The translations under genes were made by a program, and so were the position numbers. A stretch of 13,334 nucleotides of DNA from JBEKZQ01 sp049509675 (GTDB lineage Bacteria; Planctomycetota; Planctomycetia; Pirellulales; Thermoguttaceae). Each line of letters opens with the position of its first letter. Within the stretch, counting starts at the first letter, position 1. The stretch lies in contig JBEKZQ010000146.1 in the NCBI GenBank assembly GCA_049509675.1, positions 1-13,334 of the forward strand. Direction: 5' to 3'. Below, one piece after another: positions 1 through 5,682 of this stretch. Under the pieces are notes generated by a model. That model did no database searches and was not told where the DNA came from. It worked only from the letters and a program-made list of their open reading frames with translations.

Positions 1-58
1 ACGGACCGATGCGAACCGAGCCGCCTCGCAATTGGTGAGTTCGCTTGTAACCATCTGA
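1..58 (+). CDS. Possible C-terminal end of an upstream gene (partial)
   Basis: The second frame is open from the window edge to a TGA at 56-58 and would encode about 18 residues ending in ASQLVSSLVTI. The short helical-looking tail is compatible with the end of a protein, but there is too little to identify it. Another frame (starting at base 1) is also open, to a TAG near 97-99, so the choice of frame is a guess. A hairpin-forming GGGCTG (99-104) / CAGCCC (125-130) follows and could be part of the 3' end of that gene. Confidence 0.2.
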   Translation, partial: RTDANRAASQLVSSLVTI

Positions 59-161
59 AAACAAACCACTTACGACTCTTTCAACGGTATTGGGGTTAGG
101 GCTGCCAAGCCGCGTTGGGCGGCCCAGCCCGGATTATTCACGAACTGTAGGGTGGCGTCGA

Positions 162-266
162 GCAAACCGTGGTTCTGGTGGGTCTTCGGTCGCTTATCAA
201 CTTGCCGCTTTATGACACAGCGCTGGACAACCGTTGATCGGTTTGCGAGACCCACCATAGGTTTGC
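162..266. repeat. Imperfect inverted repeat (degenerate intergenic element)
   Basis: GCAAACC (162-168) pairs with GGTTTGC (260-266), and TGGTGGGTCT (176-185) pairs exactly with AGACCCACCA (248-257), leaving about 62 bp between the inner arms. Outside these, GTCGAG near 147-152 and CTCGAC near 271-276 extend the symmetry weakly. The GTGGGTCT/AGACCCAC core resembles intergenic repeats common in planctomycete genomes. I infer a decayed palindromic repeat and see no coding capacity in it. Confidence 0.5.
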
Positions 267-318
267 GCAACCTCGACCCATCACGAATAATCCGGGCCAG
301 CGCAAGGGAGCTTCAAAT

Positions 319-346
319 TTGGTCAGCAACGAACACTCCTGATACT
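319..346 (+). promoter_or_regulatory. Candidate promoter for the propeller gene
   Basis: TTGGTC (319-324) and GATACT (341-346) are separated by 16 bp and match the sigma70-type consensus in part (TTG of the -35; ATA and the final T of the -10). The site lies about 30 bp before the start codon, which would give a short leader. It is a weak match, and planctomycete promoters are poorly defined. Confidence 0.25.
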
Positions 347-365
347 CTTTACATCACGTCCAAAC

Positions 366-371
366 AAGGGG
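366..371 (+). promoter_or_regulatory. Ribosome binding site deciding the 378 start
   Basis: AAGGGG ends six bases before the ATG at 378. This ATG begins a typical signal peptide, so both signals agree on the start. Confidence 0.6.
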
Positions 372-377
372 TTTCCC

Positions 378-2273
378 ATGAAACGAATCGTGATGCTCGT
401 CGCGATCATCGGACTTCTGACTTTCGCACGGTCAGGTTATGCTGCCGACCTGGCAACCGAGGTTGGCGACAAGCAAAAGGCCTTCTCCGAAATTGAGAAG
501 CTTGCTGGCGGAATCGAGGTTGACCCAAAGGAGGCTCGGGATCAGCCGCCAGCACCGCCGCTTATCACGCCCAGCACCGCGGTGAGCAGCGGCACGGCTC
601 AGGGGCGGCCGGCCCCGTCGGTTCCACCGCAAGCGGCGCTCCGCCGCGTCAGTACGGTGGACGGCAAGTTCGTGGCACTTGGGCAGCGATCGAGCTGGTC
701 GCCGGACGGAAAAAAGATCGTCTTTGGCCGCAGCGGCAACGATAATGGAATACTGATCTACGACGTGGCAACGAAGAAGACGACTCCGTTTACGCCCGTC
801 GGAAAAGATCCGGCCTGGGCGGGCAAGGACGGACGGTGGATCGCTTATGTCACCGGATCAGCAACGGCAGAGGCCATTTGGGCGGCCGAAGTTCCTGATG
901 GCAAGCCATTCCGGGTAGCGGCCGGTTGCCTGCCGTCGTGGTCGGCCGACGGCAAGACGCTGTTCTTCCAGGCGTTTGATCAGAACCAAATGATGGCCGC
1001 CGAAGTCAGGGGAAACGGCCGGCTCTCGCCGTCACGATCGCGGTCCGCAGTGCCTTATCGATATCCGGCCGTTTCGCCGGACGGGAAGCGCGTGGCCTAC
1101 CGAAGCGGCAGCGACCTGGTCATTCAGCAGATGGACGACGGAAAAGTCGCGAGGCGATTCGTCCTGCCGCAGGGATTCGGCATACTGGGCGGATGGTCGC
1201 TCGACAGCCGAGAGTTCGGCTTTGGCGGGTTCAACGCCGACGACCCCATGCCGTGCATCATTCTCGACGTTGAGACCGGCCTGGCGCGCCAGGTGGCGTC
1301 CCGCGCGCTCACCATGCCCGCCTGGTCGCCGGATGGGACCAAGATCACCTTCGATCTCCGCCTCAAGACGGGAACCGAAATATGGATGATTGACGCGGAG
1401 GCCATCAAGAGGCTCCCCACGTTCAAGGAAACCGATCTTAGCGATCAGGAGAAGGCCGTCGCCGAAATTAAGAAGCTTCAGGGCTGGGTCGAGGTTGACG
1501 CAACGGATCCGCGTCGGCCGGTGATACGAGTGATCTTCCAGGGCCTTGCCGTTGTGGACGCCGGGCTCGAACACCTCAAAGTCTTGACGCAACTCCGGTC
1601 GTTGAACCTCGGCTACACCAAGGTCACGGACGCCGGGATCGAGCACCTCAAGGACATGGAGCAACTCCGGTCGTTGAACCTCAGCGGCACCCAGGTGACG
1701 GATGCCGGATTGCCGTACCTCATGGGCATGAGGCAACTCCAGGAATTGAACCTCGCGGGCACCGAGATTACGGACGAGGGTGTCGAGAAATTGCGACAGG
1801 CGTTGCCGAAGTGGGGGTTCCGGGGAGTGCCGCCTTCGCTGCAAGCGGCGCCCAGAATCCCCGGGCGATTGCCTAAGGTCAAGATGGCGGCTCAAGCCAA
1901 GATCTCATCGTTGGACAACCTGGATGCCCAACAGATTCCGACTGCGGAGCGATTTCCCTGGCAGCCGAAGGAAGTGGTTGCGGTGTTTGGCAGCCATCGC
2001 TGGCGGCATTGGGGATGGACGATTGCCGTCGCCATCAGCCCGGACGGCAAGACCGTTGCCAGCGGCGGCCATGATGGCATCGTTCGTCTTTGGGACGCGG
2101 ATGGCCGCGAGCGGGCGACATTGAATTCCTCCACCCGCGCGGTGAGCGCCTTGGCCTTCAGGCCGGACGGTCAAGTTCTAGTGGCCGGCAATGAGGACGG
2201 GATGATCCGCGCTTGGGACCTGCTGGAAGTGGCCCGCGCCGCTGGCCCCACTCGAGCCGGCCGCATTGCGTGA
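378..2273 (+). CDS. Exported TolB-like propeller / LRR / WD40 protein, N-terminal part (probably frameshifted)
   Basis: This frame encodes 631 residues. Residues 1-22 are a signal peptide ending SGYA. A proline-rich linker (about 50-85) follows. Residues 105-342 hold six PD40-type blades (WSPDGKK, WAGKDGR, WSADGKT, VSPDGKR, WSLDSRE, WSPDGTK), which fits a six-bladed TolB-like propeller. Residues 392-480 are three 24-residue LRRs plus a cap, of the VTDAGLEHLK...LxxLxLxxT type common in planctomycetes. Residues 531-616 are the first two WD40 blades (VRLWDADG, IRAWDLLE). The protein then stops abruptly after AGPTRAGRIA. Two blades cannot close a propeller, and WD40 blades resume at once in the +1 frame (2266-4134), so I read this as the 5' part of one split gene. 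The likely role is an exported or periplasmic scaffold; no enzyme motif is visible and the binding partner is unknown. Confidence 0.85.
   Translation: MKRIVMLVAIIGLLTFARSGYAADLATEVGDKQKAFSEIEKLAGGIEVDPKEARDQPPAPPLITPSTAVSSGTAQGRPAPSVPPQAALRRVSTVDGKFVALGQRSSWSPDGKKIVFGRSGNDNGILIYDVATKKTTPFTPVGKDPAWAGKDGRWIAYVTGSATAEAIWAAEVPDGKPFRVAAGCLPSWSADGKTLFFQAFDQNQMMAAEVRGNGRLSPSRSRSAVPYRYPAVSPDGKRVAYRSGSDLVIQQMDDGKVARRFVLPQGFGILGGWSLDSREFGFGGFNADDPMPCIILDVETGLARQVASRALTMPAWSPDGTKITFDLRLKTGTEIWMIDAEAIKRLPTFKETDLSDQEKAVAEIKKLQGWVEVDATDPRRPVIRVIFQGLAVVDAGLEHLKVLTQLRSLNLGYTKVTDAGIEHLKDMEQLRSLNLSGTQVTDAGLPYLMGMRQLQELNLAGTEITDEGVEKLRQALPKWGFRGVPPSLQAAPRIPGRLPKVKMAAQAKISSLDNLDAQQIPTAERFPWQPKEVVAVFGSHRWRHWGWTIAVAISPDGKTVASGGHDGIVRLWDADGRERATLNSSTRAVSALAFRPDGQVLVAGNEDGMIRAWDLLEVARAAGPTRAGRIA
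468..524 (+). repeat. First copy of a duplicated LRR-cap segment
   Basis: It encodes DKQKAFSEIEKLAGGIEVD (residues 31-49). The second copy at 1443-1499 encodes DQEKAVAEIKKLQGWVEVD (residues 356-374). Hand alignment gives 44 of 57 identical bases with no gap. The second copy leads directly into the LRRs, as is usual for this module; the first leads into the proline-rich linker and the TolB-like propeller. Confidence 0.75.
1443..1499 (+). repeat. Second copy of the LRR-cap segment
   Basis: This copy sits where the cap of a planctomycete LRR module is expected, about 50 bases before the first LRR. See the copy at 468-524 for the alignment. Confidence 0.75.
1551..1766 (+). repeat. Three tandem 72-bp LRR units
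   Basis: Units at 1551-1622, 1623-1694 and 1695-1766 each encode 24 residues, and a diverged cap unit follows from 1767 (ITDEGVEKLRQALPKWGF). Units 1 and 2 share a 22-base identical run ending in the codons for SLNL, which points to a recent duplication or gene conversion. Unit 3 is more diverged. Confidence 0.85.
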
Positions 2274-4134
2274 GCAAGATCGGGGTGGGCAGCCCACCTC
2301 AGAACCCGCAGCGCTGGCCCCGATCAAGCCATCCCCATTGCCCCCATCACGTTTCGAAATGAACCAACCGCCCGTCATTGACGCCATCGCTTTCGCGCCG
2401 GGCGGCAAGCTGCTGGCGCAGAGCGTCGGCCGGCAGACCGGTGTGCGTGTCGTCCTCTGGGATCCGACCGCCTGGCCGCCGCGCGAATTGCCCGCACTGC
2501 CGGGCGCGACCGCTCCTTTTGCTTTCGGCCCCGACGGCAAGACGTTCATAACGCAGGAAAAATCCGGCGACATCCTCGTCTGGGACCTGACAGGCGAGCG
2601 GCCGCAGAAGAAAGCGGCCGGCAAGTTGCCCCAGTCGCGCAACCAGATGCTGACGATGGCCCTCGCCCCGGATGGCAAGACGCTGGCAACCTGCCACGGC
2701 GACGGCGTTGTTGGCATGCGATTTGGTCTCCCAGGTGAACCTGTCGGCGACGTGGTCCTCTGGGACCTCACACTGACGCCGCCCAAGCCAAAGGCTGTGT
2801 TCGGCTCGTTCAAGAGTGATCCAATGTTCTACATGACTGCGGCGGCCGTCTTCCTCCCGGATGGCAAGGCGCTCGCCTTCGCCGCCCAGCAGCGCCAAAT
2901 CGAATTATGGGACGTCACGGCCACGCCGCCGAAACAGCGTGCTGTCCTCCCCGGCTCCGTTGGTCAGTGTGGGCCCCTGGCCCTCGCGGCGGACGGCAAG
3001 ACGCTCGCGTCGGTGGGCGACCGCGTGCTTCTGTGGGATCTGACCGAACCCACACCGCGTCTGAAGACCGCCCGCTCGCCCTATATGTCGCTTGCCGTCG
3101 TCAGCCCGGACGGCCGTCGGCTAGCGACCGTCGAGTTTGGGACGAAGAGGTTCAGCCCCGGCACGCGCCTCTGGGACCTGACGGGCGCGGCGCCGCAACC
3201 TCTGGCCGAGCTGATCGACGGATTGCCGCTCTTCTTCGCCTCCGACGGTCTCCTGGTGACGGCCGATTATCCCAATGCAGAAGCCGCCGCCGCAGAACCA
3301 CCGCAGCGCGCCCGCGCCATCCAAACCAGGCCATCCACGTTGCGGCGCTGGGACGTGAGCGGCAAGAAGCCACGAACCGTCGGTGCGGTAGCAACCTTTC
3401 CGGGACAATCGTTCCAAGGAGGCGGCGTGGTGACCTCACCTGTCCATCTATTTGGCGAAAAGCGCGAGGGCGAATGCGTATTCTGGCGGCTCGGCATGGG
3501 TGAGGCCAAGTCGTGCAGGCTGCCCGTCGCGGGGGAATCGGGATTTTTTCCGGAGGCCGCCTCGGCCGATGGCGCCGTCTTTGCCGCGGGCGTCGGAGAT
3601 TGGAATAACCGCGTCGTCAAGGTGTGGGACATCACTGGCGAAACGGCGCGGGAGCGAGCGTGCTTCACGGCGGCGATGGTGGCCAGGCGGATCCGCGCGG
3701 CGGACCTGACGGCGATGCCACCGGGGAGACCTATTATGCCGCCGCCGGTCGAGAACCGCTCGCTCCTTGTCTGGAGCCTGGCTCTGTCGCCCGATGGCCA
3801 GGCCGTCGCTCTGGCGATTCTCGACGGGACGATTCAGGTGTGGAGCCTCGCGGAAGGGGAACCGCGGCTTTGTGCGACCCTCCCGGGACACAGGGAGGAG
3901 CGCGTGGCGGGGGCCGTCCAGCACCTCGCGTTCTCCAGCGACGGTCAGCGGCTCGTGAGCGTCGGCAGCGACTGCAAGCTCATCGTATGGGACATCGCCC
4001 GCGCCAAGGCGGTTTACTCGGCTACCTTCCCAGGCGTATTGAACGATGCCGGCTTCACCCCGGACAGCCGGCATGTCGTCACCGTCAATCCGGATGGAAC
4101 GGCGTATGTCCTCCGGCTCCCGCACAGTCCGTAA
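2266..4134 (+). CDS. WD40 propeller protein, C-terminal part of the split gene
   Basis: This frame is open from 2206 to the TAA at 4132-4134. The first possible starts are TTG at 2266 (622 residues) or ATG at 2359. Neither has a Shine-Dalgarno sequence, and the product has no signal peptide, which argues against an independent gene. I count about twelve WD-type blade ends (VVLWDPTA, ILVWDLTG, VVLWDLTL, IELWDVTA, VLLWDLTE, TRLWDLTG, LRRWDVSG, CVFWRLGM, VKVWDITG, IQVWSLAE, LIVWDIAR, AYVLRLPH). With the two blades of the preceding frame the total is fourteen, as expected for two seven-bladed propellers. Removing one base in the overlap, for example one C of the CCCC at 2246-2249, joins both frames into a protein of about 1251 residues with an EPAAL-rich linker at the seam. 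A translationally coupled second gene is the alternative. Confidence 0.7.
   Translation: MREQDRGGQPTSEPAALAPIKPSPLPPSRFEMNQPPVIDAIAFAPGGKLLAQSVGRQTGVRVVLWDPTAWPPRELPALPGATAPFAFGPDGKTFITQEKSGDILVWDLTGERPQKKAAGKLPQSRNQMLTMALAPDGKTLATCHGDGVVGMRFGLPGEPVGDVVLWDLTLTPPKPKAVFGSFKSDPMFYMTAAAVFLPDGKALAFAAQQRQIELWDVTATPPKQRAVLPGSVGQCGPLALAADGKTLASVGDRVLLWDLTEPTPRLKTARSPYMSLAVVSPDGRRLATVEFGTKRFSPGTRLWDLTGAAPQPLAELIDGLPLFFASDGLLVTADYPNAEAAAAEPPQRARAIQTRPSTLRRWDVSGKKPRTVGAVATFPGQSFQGGGVVTSPVHLFGEKREGECVFWRLGMGEAKSCRLPVAGESGFFPEAASADGAVFAAGVGDWNNRVVKVWDITGETARERACFTAAMVARRIRAADLTAMPPGRPIMPPPVENRSLLVWSLALSPDGQAVALAILDGTIQVWSLAEGEPRLCATLPGHREERVAGAVQHLAFSSDGQRLVSVGSDCKLIVWDIARAKAVYSATFPGVLNDAGFTPDSRHVVTVNPDGTAYVLRLPHSP
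2278..2325. repeat. Nested inverted repeat at the frame junction
   Basis: GATCGGGG (2278-2285) pairs with CCCCGATC (2318-2325). Inside it, GGTGGG (2284-2289) and CCCACC (2293-2298) form a tight hairpin with a CAG loop. The hairpin begins 11 bases after the stop codon of the first frame. The GGTGGGC/GCCCACC core resembles planctomycete intergenic palindromes. Confidence 0.5.
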
Positions 4135-4175
4135 CAGACGATATATTCTCCCGAGAAACGAGCCTATCGCGGAAA

Positions 4176-4192
4176 CACTGGCAGAGCCAGTG
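4176..4192. terminator. Hairpin between convergent genes
   Basis: CACTGGC (4176-4182) and GCCAGTG (4186-4192) form a perfect 7-bp stem with an AGA loop, inside the 78-bp gap between the tail ends of the propeller gene and the transglutaminase-like gene. On the minus strand it is followed by only three T residues, and on the plus strand by none, so it is not a classical intrinsic terminator. A shared termination or 3'-end protection role is an inference from its position. Confidence 0.4.
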
Positions 4193-4212
4193 GCATACGG
4201 CGAGAAAGGCTC

Positions 4213-5175
4213 TCAGTTCGCCAGTTCGTGGACGGCGGTTATCGTGGGGCGGGCGCCGTTGGCGGCCTGGGCCCCCGTGAGCCGCTCGGCCATGAATCGC
4301 TGATGGTCCTTGGGATTGTACGGGGGCCGGAAGTTGTCGCCCTTCTGCAAGATGAGCTTGGTGTCGGGCATTTCGCCGAAGGCCCGCGTCCCGGCCGCTT
4401 CGCACGGGAACCAGTGTCCCGCCCCCTTCTTGTCGATCAGGTAGAACTCCGCATAGCAATGCTCGGGGACCCACACGGTGCGGGCCGGGATATCGTTGGC
4501 CCGGCACAGGGCGATGAACAGCCCGGTCAGGTCTTCGTGCCCGCCGCTGCCGTCCCGCAGGGCTGTGGCGGCCCCTTTCAACGGCATGCCCGCCTTGTAC
4601 TCCACCTTCTTGCGGGCCCAATCGTAAATCGCCTCGACCTTGTCCCAGGCTTTCTCCTTATCGACGCCGATCTCCTTGGCCAGGCGGCGGATCTTGGCGT
4701 TGCGGCTTTCGATTTCGGGACTGGGCGCGAGGTACTGCCGCACGCCGTGCGCGAGCGTCTTGGCGTCGGGCAGCGAGAAGAGCGACGTGTCGGCCGGCGG
4801 CAACTGCGCGCTGCGCGAAATCTCGAACGTCACCAGGGCCTTCGCTTCCTCGTTCGCCTGGAGTATCGCGATCCGCACCACCATCACCTTGCTGTACTCG
4901 TCGACCGTCTGGTAGCTGAGCTTCACCGACGGCGAGATCTCCTCGTGCGCCACGCGCACCGTTTGCTCCGGCCACTGGGCGGGGACGGGCATATAGCCGA
5001 CGATCCCCCGGCACGGCGCGCTCACCGCCTTGACGATGAACCCCGCCTTCCAGCGCTGCACGCGCGACGGGCCAAGCCCTCCCGTGGCCGTCTCGTCTTC
5101 TTTGAACTGGCCGCAAGCCAAAGTCGGCGGCAAAACCAGGAACAAGAGCACGGAACCGATCGTAACGCGTCGCAT
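4213..5175 (-). CDS. Exported transglutaminase-like protein with degenerate triad
   Basis: I chose the ATG at 5175 because it begins a signal peptide (MRRVTIGSVLLFLVLPPTLACG), giving 320 residues. The frame is open to 5334, but that extension is the translated intergenic repeat. The cleavage site could be ACG|Q; a lipoprotein cysteine in TLAC is possible but preceded by an unfavourable proline. Residues 1-140 form a beta-rich N-terminal domain. A helix (about 155-190) leads to the transglutaminase core: GSGGHEDLTGLFIALCRA, then IPARTVWV, EHCYAEFYL (His239) and GHWFPCEAAG. The core is clear from the LFIALCRAxxIPAR signature, but the catalytic cysteine expected in the GxxC position is His213, and the usual aspartate after the tryptophan is replaced by PCE. 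It may be a non-catalytic binding protein or use unusual residues. No Shine-Dalgarno sequence is visible. Confidence 0.85.
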   Translation of the reverse strand: MRRVTIGSVLLFLVLPPTLACGQFKEDETATGGLGPSRVQRWKAGFIVKAVSAPCRGIVGYMPVPAQWPEQTVRVAHEEISPSVKLSYQTVDEYSKVMVVRIAILQANEEAKALVTFEISRSAQLPPADTSLFSLPDAKTLAHGVRQYLAPSPEIESRNAKIRRLAKEIGVDKEKAWDKVEAIYDWARKKVEYKAGMPLKGAATALRDGSGGHEDLTGLFIALCRANDIPARTVWVPEHCYAEFYLIDKKGAGHWFPCEAAGTRAFGEMPDTKLILQKGDNFRPPYNPKDHQRFMAERLTGAQAANGARPTITAVHELAN

Positions 5176-5217
5176 GGCAGCGGTCTGCTGGGTGGCATTG
5201 GTACGGGAAGTCAATAG

Positions 5218-5333
5218 TGGTCTGTCCAACTTGAGTTTACGGGTGCCACGGTTGGCTTGTCCAACCGTGTTTCCAGCACTGCTGGGCAAGCCAGCAGTGG
5301 CACCCAACCGGTAATGTCGTAATGGACAGACCA
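5218..5333. repeat. Nested inverted repeat forming a three-way junction
   Basis: The outer arms TGGTCTGTCCA (5218-5228) and TGGACAGACCA (5323-5333) are perfectly complementary over 11 bp. Inside, GGGTGC (5241-5246) pairs with GCACCC (5300-5305). Directly abutting this stem are hairpin 1, CACGGTTGG (5247-5255)/CCAACCGTG (5261-5269) with loop CTTGT, and hairpin 2, CACTGCTGG (5277-5285)/CCAGCAGTG (5291-5299) with loop GCAAG. Only the loops and a seven-base linker (5270-5276) stay unpaired in 5241-5305. The inner part resembles a repeat common in planctomycete genomes. The right outer arm ends at 5333, at the edge of the discarded upstream extension of the transglutaminase-like frame. Confidence 0.85.
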
Positions 5334-5378
5334 ATAGGGCCTCCCCTCTATTCTAGTACGCAGTCTTGCCGTAGGATT

Positions 5379-5390
5379 GGGCAATTGCCC
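5379..5390. repeat. 12-bp perfect palindrome
   Basis: GGGCAATTGCCC is perfectly self-complementary. It could be an operator half-site pair or a repeat remnant; nothing nearby decides. Confidence 0.35.
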
Positions 5391-5548
5391 CGCTGCCGGC
5401 GCACAGGCTTAATCTACCATAGAGGTACACCGCTAGATGGGACTATGATGACTCTGGAAACATTTGACCAATTTCAACGTCTTCTACCTGAAGGAAGGCA
5501 TTGAGCGTATGGTAAGGATCTGGCGAAGAATAGCTTCCCCATTGGGCC

Positions 5549-5605
5549 GTAAGACGGATTGCTAATCCGTCGCCAAATTGTGGACGGATTAGCAATCCGT
5601 CCTAC
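5549..5605. repeat. 57-bp paired-hairpin repeat, copy 1
   Basis: GACGGATTGCTAATCCGTC (5553-5571) and its reverse complement (5583-5601) flank an 11-bp spacer. Each 19-base arm is itself a hairpin (GACGGATT, three-base loop, AATCCGTC). The outer GTA (5549-5551) and TAC (5603-5605) extend the symmetry to 23 bp with one mismatch (A at 5552). It lies 77 bp before the methyltransferase start. Its chance translation gives the RIANPS/RISNPSY peptide seen in spurious planctomycete ORFs. Confidence 0.9.
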
Positions 5606-5682
5606 GGGATTCCGCCAAGCTGTTCTCCGCCAAGTCCTAAACGATTGACTACCGTGCCTCCCTGTCCCTCTGTGGTGAATCA

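Larger units (their letters stand above)
59..377. other. Intergenic stretch before the propeller gene
   Basis: No convincing gene lies here. An open frame at 152-496 overlaps the next gene and runs through an inverted repeat, so I discard it. The stretch holds a GGGCTG/CAGCCC hairpin (99-130), an imperfect inverted repeat (162-266), a weak promoter candidate (319-346) and the ribosome binding site of the next gene (366-371). Its base composition is clearly less GC-rich than the coding regions. Confidence 0.6.
5176..5682. other. Repeat-rich spacer between divergent genes
   Basis: This 507-bp gap separates the transglutaminase-like gene (-) from the methyltransferase gene (+). It holds the nested inverted repeat at 5218-5333, a perfect 12-bp palindrome GGGCAATTGCCC (5379-5390), and the 57-bp repeat copy at 5549-5605. 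Two short overlapping open stretches lie around 5445-5565: one encodes MMTLETFDQFQRLLPEGRH, the other NFNVFYLKEGIERMVRIWRR. They could be remnants of a decayed gene, but I do not recognise either and neither has a ribosome binding site. Promoters for both flanking genes should lie here; I could not pick one out. Confidence 0.6.

Noticed and set aside
152..496. Open frame of 114 codons before and into the propeller gene
   Set aside because: It crosses an inverted repeat and overlaps the signal peptide of the well-supported gene.
1032..1895. Antisense open frame of 287 codons opposite the propeller/LRR gene
   Set aside because: It is the mirror of PD40 and LRR repeats, with periodic meaningless peptides.
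2246..2298. Programmed ribosomal frameshift at the propeller junction
   Set aside because: No known +1 slippery motif is visible at the stop (ATT GCG TGA), so mutation or sequence error is the simpler reading.
4228..5217. Plus-strand frame of 329 codons opposite the transglutaminase-like gene
   Set aside because: The minus strand gives a signal peptide and a transglutaminase core; the plus frame is rich in Arg/His/Gly/Leu and has no domain.
5176..5334. 53-residue N-terminal extension of the transglutaminase-like protein
   Set aside because: It translates the nested repeat and would bury the signal peptide, so I start at 5175.
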